Of a stretch of 6,688 bases of DNA, positions 1-5,514 are shown piece after piece (position 1 is the first letter of the stretch; every line of letters starts with the position of its first letter). The notes under the pieces were generated by a model. That model worked only from the letters and a program-made list of their open reading frames with translations. It was not told the DNA's origin and ran no database searches. The translations under genes and the position numbers were made by a program. Origin of the DNA: Candidatus Atribacteria bacterium (GTDB lineage: Bacteria; Atribacterota; Atribacteria; Atribacterales; Caldatribacteriaceae); the NCBI GenBank assembly GCA_029982105.1, contig JARRCQ010000092.1, forward strand, positions 1 to 6,688. Direction: 5' to 3'.

Positions 1-581
1 TGGCTACTTTTTTGGGGGCTCTTTCGGGATATGTTTTCTCACGGATGACTGTTAGAGGAAAAGATGACCTTCTTTTTGTAATTTTAAGTAGCCGTATGTT
101 GCCTCCAGTGGTGATTGCTATACCAGTGGTTATTATGTATCGAGCTTTAGGGCTTTTCGACACCAGGGGCGGTCTTATCATTATGTATACTGCATTTAAC
201 TTGGCTTTTTCAGTATGGATGATGATAAGCTTTATAGACGATATCCCCAAAGAATATGAAGAGGCAGCTTTGGTAGATGGTTACTCTCGATTTCAAGCTT
301 TCTTTAAGTTCGTTTTCCCTGAAATGAGAGTAGGAATGGCGGCTACTGCCATTTTTAATCTGATTATGACTTGGAATGAATTTACCTTTGCTCTTCTTCT
401 GACAGGAGAGAACGCTCGTACTGCTATCCCGGGCATTGCTCAATCTTTGGGGACGGCTGGTGTTAATTGGGGACAAATCGCAGCCGGTTCTTTTTTGATG
501 GTAATCCCGGTGGTGATTTTTACTTTCCTTCTTGGTGATAATTTGGTTCGAGGCTTTACCTTCGGTGCGATAAAGGAGTAA
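1..581 (+). CDS. Carbohydrate ABC transporter permease, MalG-like (CUT1), 5'-truncated by the window edge
   Basis: This is one of the two inner-membrane subunits that form the translocation channel of a sugar or polyol ABC importer. The frame is open to the left edge (A-T-F-L before the first possible TTG at 12), so the gene starts outside the window. About 192 residues are visible, and MalG relatives have about 270-280, so roughly 80-90 N-terminal residues are missing. The EAA loop that docks on the ATPase is clear at 261-320: EEAALVDG, then a spacer ending in the conserved proline of VFPEMRVG. The family-typical stretch SSRMLPPVVIAIPV precedes it, several hydrophobic membrane segments are visible, and the C-terminus FTFGAIKE matches the usual GAVKG-type ending. 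A small membrane protein and two ATPase genes follow within a few bases, so this is a transporter operon. The partner MalF-type permease and the cognate binding protein are presumably further left. The family is secure; the substrate cannot be read. Confidence 0.93.
   Translation, partial: ATFLGALSGYVFSRMTVRGKDDLLFVILSSRMLPPVVIAIPVVIMYRALGLFDTRGGLIIMYTAFNLAFSVWMMISFIDDIPKEYEEAALVDGYSRFQAFFKFVFPEMRVGMAATAIFNLIMTWNEFTFALLLTGENARTAIPGIAQSLGTAGVNWGQIAAGSFLMVIPVVIFTFLLGDNLVRGFTFGAIKE
573..578 (+). promoter_or_regulatory. Ribosome binding site for the small membrane protein, inside the permease 3' end
   Basis: AAGGAG lies within the last codons of the permease, 9 nt before the GTG at 588. This spacing supports a GTG start for the 67-residue protein and implies translation closely linked to the permease. 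No ATG is available near this position. Confidence 0.7.
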
Positions 582-587
582 ATAGCA

Positions 588-791
588 GTGTGGTATTTTG
601 CTCGCTTAAAAAAAATTATAGAACCGTTGTCGATAGTGATGGTCATTTTTGGTATATTTAGCCTTTGCCAACCATTTACCTTCTTTCTTTACCATTATGG
701 GTTTGCTTTTTTAGGGATCGGAGCTGGACTATATACTTTGTTCTCTCACATTCCTCCTGTAGAAGAACCCGAAGAAAAGGAGGAGGTATAG
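588..791 (+). CDS. Small two-helix membrane protein in a sugar ABC operon (67 aa, function unknown)
   Basis: I do not recognise a named family with certainty. The protein starts with GTG behind a good ribosome site, 6 nt after the permease stop, and ends 4 nt before the ATPase start, so its position between transporter subunits argues that it is real. It has a short basic N-terminus (R6, K8, K9), a first hydrophobic segment at about residues 12-29 ending in CQP, a second at about 32-53, then an acidic tail rich in Glu and Pro (PPVEEPEEKEEV). The positive-inside rule predicts a hairpin with both ends in the cytoplasm. Rhizobial glycerol transporter operons carry a comparably small membrane protein (GlpU, DUF2160) beside two ATPases, so an accessory transporter subunit is a reasonable inference. 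Homology to DUF2160 is not shown by the sequence. Confidence 0.75.
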   Translation: MWYFARLKKIIEPLSIVMVIFGIFSLCQPFTFFLYHYGFAFLGIGAGLYTLFSHIPPVEEPEEKEEV

Positions 792-795
792 TGAA

Positions 796-1881
796 ATGTC
801 CTCAGTTCGAGTAGAACATTTATCTAAAAGATTTGGTAAAGTGGAAGCGGTTAAGGAAGTCTCTTTTCAGGTGGAAGAAGGAGAATTTATTGTCCTTCTC
901 GGGCCTTCAGGATGTGGTAAGACTACTACCTTGCGCTGTATAGCTGGATTAGAAGTCCCCGATTCAGGAAGAATTTTTTTTGACCAAGAAGATGTAACTC
1001 TTTTGGGACCATCTGCTCGTAACATTGCCTTTGTTTTTCAGCTCTATGCTTTGTATCCTCACCTTTCGGTGTATGATAATGTGGCTTTTCCTCTAAGAGC
1101 GGAAGGATTACCCAAAAAAGAGGTAGAAGAAAGAACCGAAGAGGTACTTAAGCTTTTGCAAATAGATGACATCAAACATCAAAAGCCTCGGAAATTGACT
1201 GGCGGTCAGAGGCAGAGGGTAGCGTTAGGTCGAGCAATTGTTCGACGCCCTCGGGTTTTCCTATTAGATGAGCCTCTTTCTAATATCGATGCTAAATTGA
1301 GGGAGATAACTCGAGGAGAACTCAAGAAACTGCAGAGGTCTATAAAGGCAACTACTATTTATGTCACTCATGACCAAGTAGAAGCTATGACCATGGCGGA
1401 TAAAATTGTAGTGATGAATTTTGGTGATATCCAGCAAATTGGCTCTCCTCATGAAGTATATCACTACCCAGCAAATCTTTTTGTAGCTCGTTTCATTGGT
1501 AGCCCGGGCATGAATTTTATTCCGGGGGAATTATTGCAAAAAGAGAGGTTGGGAGTGATGATTAATGATAGTTATTTTATACCTTTGGAAAAAGAACAAA
1601 TACAAATTATAGAAGAAAAAGATATATCTCGAAAAGTTATTTTGGGAGTGAGACCAGAAAATATAATACTGACTGAAGAAGATATAGAAGGTGCTATTAA
1701 AGCTGAGGTTTATGTTTTTGAACCGTTGGGAGCAGAAAATGTTGTTACTTTTAGGATTAATGAACACTTAGTCAAAGCAGTTTTACCAGGAGATATGTAT
1801 CTTTCACGGGGGGAAATAGTAAATTTGCATTTTAAAGAGATAAGAGTTTTCGATACCAGAAGTGAAAAACTCATTGCCTGA
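796..1881 (+). CDS. Sugar ABC transporter ATPase, MalK/UgpC-type, with complete catalytic motifs (first of a tandem pair)
   Basis: This cytoplasmic nucleotide-binding subunit powers the CUT1 permeases. All motifs are present and canonical: A-loop aromatic F13, Walker A GPSGCGKTT (36-44), Q-loop Q82 in FVFQLYALYPH, signature LTGGQ (134-138), Walker B VFLLDEP with catalytic E159, D-loop SNIDAK, and H-loop histidine H192 in YVTHDQVEAM. From about residue 235 a TOBE regulatory/accessory domain follows, with the GSPGMNFIP linker and the GVRPEN motif (284-289). The length of 361 aa is normal for MalK/UgpC/MsmX. ATG 796 is set by AGGAGG at 781-786, 9 nt upstream; a GTG at 791 is out of frame. The next gene, 12 nt away, is a paralogue of identical length that aligns without gaps through residue 243, with all motifs at the same positions. 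This copy is expected to supply the competent Walker/H-loop half of a heterodimer. Confidence 0.96.
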   Translation: MSSVRVEHLSKRFGKVEAVKEVSFQVEEGEFIVLLGPSGCGKTTTLRCIAGLEVPDSGRIFFDQEDVTLLGPSARNIAFVFQLYALYPHLSVYDNVAFPLRAEGLPKKEVEERTEEVLKLLQIDDIKHQKPRKLTGGQRQRVALGRAIVRRPRVFLLDEPLSNIDAKLREITRGELKKLQRSIKATTIYVTHDQVEAMTMADKIVVMNFGDIQQIGSPHEVYHYPANLFVARFIGSPGMNFIPGELLQKERLGVMINDSYFIPLEKEQIQIIEEKDISRKVILGVRPENIILTEEDIEGAIKAEVYVFEPLGAENVVTFRINEHLVKAVLPGDMYLSRGEIVNLHFKEIRVFDTRSEKLIA

Positions 1882-1893
1882 GAGGAAAACAAG

Positions 1894-2979
1894 ATGGCTA
1901 GCTTATCAATCACCAATTTGACTAAGAAGTTTGGGCGCACAATAGCAGTTTCTAAGCTCTCTCTGGAGGTAAAAAGCGGGAAAATTACCGTTCTCTTAGG
2001 ACCTACTGGAGCAGGTAAAACTACTACTTTACGTTGTGTAGCAGGTTTAGAAAAGCCAGATGAGGGAGAAATAAAAATTGATGGAATTTTAATTAACGAT
2101 CTGCCTCCTAAAGATCGAGATATGGCTTTTGTATTTCAAAACTTTTCTCTTTATCCTCGCTATACTGTTTTTGAGAACATCGCTTCTCCTTTACGTATTC
2201 GTGGCTTATCCAAGGAAGAAATAGATAAGAAAGTACAAGAAATAGCCAAACTTTTGCATATTGAACAGCTTTTGGACCGCAGGCCTATTTTTATTAGTGG
2301 AGGAGAAATGCAAAGAGTAGCCATTGCTCGTTCTTTGGTGAGGGAGCCTAAGGTTTTCCTCCTAGATGAGCCCTTAACCAATTTAGATGCTAAAATCAGA
2401 GAAGAGATGAGAACAGAGCTAAAGAGATTACAGGAAGAAAGCGGAGCTACTTTTTTCTATGCTACCCCGGATCAAGCAGAAGCTCTCTCTATGGCTGACT
2501 GGATAGCGATAATAAAAAACGGTCATCTAATGCAAGAGGGCACTCCAACTGAAATTTACCACCGACCTCGTAACTTGTTTGTGGCTGACTTGGTGGGGAG
2601 TCCTGGTATGAACTTTATTCCTGCTGTTATAGAAGGAACAAATCTTAACGTGGGACCAGGATGTTTTTCTCTTTCTCTTAAGAAAGAAATCGTTCAAGCT
2701 GTTCAAGAAAAACTTTCTTCTGTTCAGGTTTATTTAGGAATAAGGCCGGAAGATATTTTAATCTCTTATGATAGAAAAGAAGGATTTTACCCAGGAGAGG
2801 TAGAAGTGATTGAGTCTTTAGGACTTTTACAAATCATTCGTTTGCGCATCGATCATCATTTTCTTAGAGTGAGAAGTGAGGAAAAAAATCACTTTAATGC
2901 AGGAGAACAAATCTTCTTTAGTTTTAAAGAAAATAAGCTCCATATTTTTGACCGTCAAACGGAGGAAAGAATCTGGTGA
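1894..2979 (+). CDS. Sugar ABC transporter ATPase, MalK/UgpC-like, switch histidine replaced by proline (second of a tandem pair)
   Basis: This is a paralogue of the preceding ATPase with the same 361-aa length and motif spacing: F13, Walker A GPTGAGKTT (36-44), Q82, signature ISGGE (134-138), Walker B VFLLDEP with E159, D-loop TNLDAK, and a TOBE domain after GSPGMNFIP containing LGIRPEDI. The striking change is at the H-loop: residue 192, normally His in YVTHDQ, is Pro in YATPDQ (codon CCG at 2467-2469). The switch histidine contacts the ATP gamma-phosphate, and its loss usually marks a degenerate, poorly hydrolysing site in heterodimeric ABC proteins. Walker A and Walker B are intact, so ATP binding should persist. 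From memory, the rhizobial glycerol ATPase GlpS also lacks this histidine and works with GlpT. I infer a GlpS-like role here, paired with the upstream ATPase. The ribosome site GAGG (1882-1885) is 8 nt before the ATG. Confidence 0.95.
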   Translation: MASLSITNLTKKFGRTIAVSKLSLEVKSGKITVLLGPTGAGKTTTLRCVAGLEKPDEGEIKIDGILINDLPPKDRDMAFVFQNFSLYPRYTVFENIASPLRIRGLSKEEIDKKVQEIAKLLHIEQLLDRRPIFISGGEMQRVAIARSLVREPKVFLLDEPLTNLDAKIREEMRTELKRLQEESGATFFYATPDQAEALSMADWIAIIKNGHLMQEGTPTEIYHRPRNLFVADLVGSPGMNFIPAVIEGTNLNVGPGCFSLSLKKEIVQAVQEKLSSVQVYLGIRPEDILISYDRKEGFYPGEVEVIESLGLLQIIRLRIDHHFLRVRSEEKNHFNAGEQIFFSFKENKLHIFDRQTEERIW

Positions 2980-2985
2980 AGGAGG
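2980..2985 (+). promoter_or_regulatory. Ribosome binding site of the epimerase gene, with a decoy ATG directly behind it
   Basis: AGGAGG begins one base after the upstream ATPase stop. An ATG at 2986 touches the site and opens only a nine-codon frame, so it is not the start. The ATG at 2999 is 13 nt downstream, somewhat long, but it gives the family-typical N-terminus MGYGVNLFLW. The long spacer might lower initiation a little. Confidence 0.6.
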
Positions 2986-2998
2986 ATGAAATATAAAC

Positions 2999-3841
2999 AT
3001 GGGTTACGGAGTTAACCTTTTTCTTTGGACTGCGGCCTACACTGACAAAGATGAACATCTTTTCCCTTTGGTGCGAAATCTGGGGTTTGATGTGGTAGAA
3101 ATACCCCTGGATTTGCTGGATGAAATCGATGTAGAAAAAACCAAACGTGTTTTGGAAGAAAATGGACTGCGAGTGACCGGTTGCGCGGTAGTAGGAGAAA
3201 GAAGGGATTTGATTAGCGATAACGCTGAGATTCGCCAGGAAGCAAAGGAATACTTTTCTCGTTGTTTAAAGATGCTCTCTGCATGGAAGGGGACAGTATT
3301 ATGCGGTCCTTGCTATTCAACTGTAGGTAAGCTAACTGGCCAGAGTCGAACGAAGGAAGAATGGAAAAGAGCAGTAGAAGGACTTAAAGAATTAGCTCAG
3401 GTAGCGGAAGATTGTCAGGTCAAGATAGCCTTGGAGCCCTTAAACCGTTTTGAAACTTATTTTTTGAATATTGCTGAAGATGCTGTGCAGTTGGTAGAAG
3501 AAGTAGATAGCCCCTGGGTAGGAATCCTCCTCGATACTTTTCATATGAACATAGAAGAAAAATCTCTTTACAAGGCGATAAAACAAGCGGGGAAACACCT
3601 CTTTCATGTTCATACCTGTGAGAATGATCGAGGAACGCCTGGAGAGGGGCATGTAGAGTGGAATGAAGTATTTCAGGCTCTCCGGGAGATAAATTATCAA
3701 GGAGACTTAGTCATCGAATCTTTTGTTCCGGGGGTTAAAGAGATTGCTCGAGCAGCTTCTATTTGGAGACCCCTGGCTCCCGACAGTGACTATATTGCCC
3801 GGCAGGGTCTTGAGTTTTTGAAAAATAACTGGAAGAGATAA
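2999..3841 (+). CDS. Sugar epimerase/isomerase, D-psicose/D-tagatose 3-epimerase-like (AP endonuclease 2 TIM-barrel family)
   Basis: This is a cytoplasmic TIM-barrel enzyme that probably interconverts ketoses, or related sugars, using a divalent metal. The N-terminus YGVNLFLWT and the phrase LGFDVVEIPL are typical of the ketose 3-epimerase group. By comparison with D-psicose 3-epimerase, the metal/catalytic residues are visible: E146 and E152 in LEPLNRFE, D179 and H182 in LLDTFHMNIEE, H205 and R211 in HVHTCENDRGTPGEGH, and E240 in VIESFVPG. The C-terminus (IARAASIWRPLAP, then GLEFLK) also fits. At 280 aa it is close to the usual 285-295. It is the last gene of the transporter operon, 19 nt after the second ATPase and followed by a hairpin terminator, so it probably acts on the transported compound or its product. 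Close relatives include other xylose isomerase-like sugar-phosphate isomerases, so the exact substrate is open. Confidence 0.88.
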   Translation: MGYGVNLFLWTAAYTDKDEHLFPLVRNLGFDVVEIPLDLLDEIDVEKTKRVLEENGLRVTGCAVVGERRDLISDNAEIRQEAKEYFSRCLKMLSAWKGTVLCGPCYSTVGKLTGQSRTKEEWKRAVEGLKELAQVAEDCQVKIALEPLNRFETYFLNIAEDAVQLVEEVDSPWVGILLDTFHMNIEEKSLYKAIKQAGKHLFHVHTCENDRGTPGEGHVEWNEVFQALREINYQGDLVIESFVPGVKEIARAASIWRPLAPDSDYIARQGLEFLKNNWKR

Positions 3842-3850
3842 CATTGTTTC

Positions 3851-3903
3851 TAATAAAGAGGAGCAGCCAATCTTTGTAAAGCTTGGTTTGCTCCTCTTTA
3901 TTA
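3851..3903. terminator. Bidirectional intrinsic terminator between converging blocks
   Basis: A 15-bp perfect outer stem pairs 3851-3865 with 3889-3903. It continues through one G-U pair and a one-base bulge into four further pairs (3867-3870 with 3883-3886), leaving a 12-nt loop. On the plus strand the stem ends in a U-rich run (CTTTATTATTTTCT), good for ending the epimerase transcript 10 nt after its stop codon. On the minus strand the A-rich left arm gives UUUAUUA, a weaker but usable tail, 10 nt after the GH4 stop. Confidence 0.88.
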
Positions 3904-3912
3904 TTTTCTAAG

Positions 3913-5325
3913 CTATTCTGCCAGCTTCTCGAAGCGATGAATAATAGCTAAAGCAGGGTCTACTGGGACTTTTGCCCGCTTAACGTCTTTAGGGATACTA
4001 ATGATAGGAGTTTTTCTGATACTTTTGCCCTCAAATTGGGGTAACCACTCTTTTTCTGCTTCTAACATTTCGCTTGCCATTTCTCGTATTTCATTTAAAT
4101 TAAGAACCGCCCCGGTTAACGGGTCCATCGCGCAGGCCTGAACAACAGTTTCTGGATCTCCACTTTTGGCTGCAAGCACTGCTAAGCGTTGGACATTTAT
4201 GTTAGTCATATTTAAAGCAGCACACTGGGGTGGAAGTTCTCCAACAATAGTTTTGTGCAATCCATTTTCATCTGCGTATATGGGACCTTCTGCACAACAA
4301 TCGTAGGGCAAGTTAGCAATCATACCATCATTACGGACATTGCCATTGAACTTAAAAGTCTTACGGGTTTCTATTGCTTCAATAATATAAGAACCGTATT
4401 CGACACTACGAGGTGGCAATTCCGTTGGTTCATCCGCTAACATGTCTTTGTTACTATACTTCTCGGCTACATGGGCACACCATTTGTAGTATGCTCCTGA
4501 TTCACCACCGAAATCAGGTTCATCACAATAAATATCAAGTGATTTCTGATTTTTTCGAAACCATGGTACATATTCTGAGAGGTGTCCTGTAGACTCGGTC
4601 ATAAAATAACCGAATTGACGTAACACTTCGCCTCGCACTTTTTCATTTACATAATATTCTGGCCGTTCAAATTTATCTTTTAAAATAGGATATAAATCTT
4701 GTCCATCCTTTTCTAATTTAATAAACCAGGCCATATGGTTAATTCCAGCGCATATAAAATCAATTTCTTCTTTCGGCACACCAGCATAACCTGAAATTAA
4801 GTCTAAGGTGGTTTGAACTCCATGGCACAGTCCTACAAAATTAACTTTGGTTTCCCCTAGCGCCCAACAAACCATGGCCATCGGATTAACATAGTTGAGC
4901 AATAACGCTCTTGGACAAAGCTCTTCCATGTCTTTTGCCATATCCAATGTGACAGGAATACTTCTTAAAGCACGAAAAATACCTCCTGGACCTAAGGTGT
5001 CACCAATACACTGGTCAACTCCATATTTTTTAGGAATTTTCCAGTCATACTCAAATGCTTTAACCCCTCCTACCTGAAATGTCGAAATTACATAATCGGC
5101 TCCCTTTAAGGCTTCACGTCTATCTGTAGTAGTATAAACTTCTGCCGGTAAACCATTCTTTTTAATAACTCGGTTAGCAAAAGCCTCAACTTTTGAAGTG
5201 TTACGTGTACTGGGAGCCATCAGGGCAAAAAGGGTATCTTGTAACCCATCAGTAGCCATGATGTCTAACATCAATGTTTTACAAAAAACGATGCTTCCCG
5301 CACCAATAATTGCTACTTTTCGCAT
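3913..5325 (-). CDS. GH4 family alpha-glycosidase, MelA/alpha-galactosidase-like, with atypical coenzyme loop
   Basis: GH4 enzymes are intracellular glycosidases that cleave by NAD-dependent oxidation at C3 followed by elimination, and need a divalent metal. The N-terminal dinucleotide motif is IIGAGSIVF (6-14). Next come DTLGPGGIFRALRSIP (109-124), NYVNPMAM (144-151), the metal motif CHGV (C167, H168) and the second metal histidine H197 in GINHMAW. The tracts TESTGHLSEYVPWF, GNVRNDGMIANLP and TNINVQRL resemble E. coli MelA closely, and 470 aa is near MelA's 451. Two oddities: MelA-type alpha-galactosidases usually have CHSV where this has CHGV, and the usual ALMDIDP after the second strand reads ALMAPSTRNT here, losing the ribose-binding Asp and about two residues. 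The start is supported by AGGGGGA about 10 nt upstream. The binding-protein gene lies upstream on the same strand after a 189-nt gap. Alpha-galactosidase is the first guess; alpha-glucosidase or a uronidase is possible. Confidence 0.92.
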   Translation of the reverse strand: MRKVAIIGAGSIVFCKTLMLDIMATDGLQDTLFALMAPSTRNTSKVEAFANRVIKKNGLPAEVYTTTDRREALKGADYVISTFQVGGVKAFEYDWKIPKKYGVDQCIGDTLGPGGIFRALRSIPVTLDMAKDMEELCPRALLLNYVNPMAMVCWALGETKVNFVGLCHGVQTTLDLISGYAGVPKEEIDFICAGINHMAWFIKLEKDGQDLYPILKDKFERPEYYVNEKVRGEVLRQFGYFMTESTGHLSEYVPWFRKNQKSLDIYCDEPDFGGESGAYYKWCAHVAEKYSNKDMLADEPTELPPRSVEYGSYIIEAIETRKTFKFNGNVRNDGMIANLPYDCCAEGPIYADENGLHKTIVGELPPQCAALNMTNINVQRLAVLAAKSGDPETVVQACAMDPLTGAVLNLNEIREMASEMLEAEKEWLPQFEGKSIRKTPIISIPKDVKRAKVPVDPALAIIHRFEKLAE

Positions 5326-5430
5326 GATATTATCAGTTCCCCCTTATTGATTTTCCAATTTATTAATTCCATCTTGGCTTTGGTATTAAGGATTATTCAT
5401 AGTCCCAATTTTATATAACTTTGCTAAGTA

Positions 5431-5467
5431 TTTAAGGTTTCCCCTGCTGGTATTAGAATACCTTAAA
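5431..5467 (-). repeat. Overlapping inverted repeats upstream of GH4 (possible operator or RNA hairpin)
   Basis: Outer arms TTTAAGGT (5431-5438) and ACCTTAAA (5460-5467) are perfectly complementary over 8 bp around 21 nt. Inside the right half, GGTATT-AG-AATACC (5449-5462) is a second perfect 6-bp inverted repeat. The two foldings compete for bases 5460-5462. This could be a binding site for a dimeric regulator or a switching RNA structure in the GH4 leader. It matches no riboswitch that I can recognise. Confidence 0.45.
5434..5454 (-). repeat. Left copy of a 21-nt inverted element flanking the binding-protein gene
   Basis: Read on the minus strand it begins AATACCAGCAGGG and continues GAAACCTT. 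It matches the plus-strand sequence at 6608-6628 at 19 of 21 positions with no gap. It lies 61 nt beyond the binding-protein stop and about 110-130 nt before the GH4 start. Confidence 0.65.
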
Positions 5468-5514
5468 ACTTAAAAGCTTGTTTAAAAAACGGTTACTTAT
5501 GCCCTGTCCTATTT

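Larger units (their letters stand above)
5326..5514 (-). other. 189-nt intergenic region between the binding-protein and GH4 genes, with inverted repeats
   Basis: I see no coding potential and no GC-rich terminator after the binding-protein stop. The region is AT-rich. It carries the 21-nt element shared with the other side of the binding-protein gene (5434-5454), overlapped by a 14-nt inverted repeat (5449-5462) and bounded by 8-nt arms (5431-5438 and 5460-5467). Several TATA-like stretches occur on the minus strand below position 5425, but none has a convincing -35 partner. The size and structure suggest that GH4 may have its own promoter or a processed leader. Confidence 0.5.

Noticed and set aside
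210..476. Antisense and shifted open frames overlapping the large genes (also around 440-646, 1531-1940, 3440-3700, 4255-4440, 4895-5077 and 5771-6321)
   Set aside because: They overlap well-supported genes, show no recognisable domains or conserved composition, and are explained as shadows of the true frames.
2305..2307. ISGGE signature of the second ATPase as a sign of degeneration
   Set aside because: Glu at the last signature position is common in active ABC ATPases, so only the H-loop proline is treated as significant.
2986..3015. ATG at 2986 as the epimerase start or a leader peptide
   Set aside because: It touches the Shine-Dalgarno sequence, is out of frame with the epimerase and stops after nine codons.
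5197..5217. Frameshift error as the cause of the odd GH4 coenzyme loop
   Set aside because: Reading the stretch in an alternative frame gives a stop shortly after an Asp and does not restore the expected LMDID motif. A sequencing error remains possible but has no direct support.
5326..5514. Known riboswitch (for example preQ1-like) before GH4
   Set aside because: The inverted repeats do not reproduce the conserved core of any riboswitch class I can recall, and the gene context gives no ligand hint.
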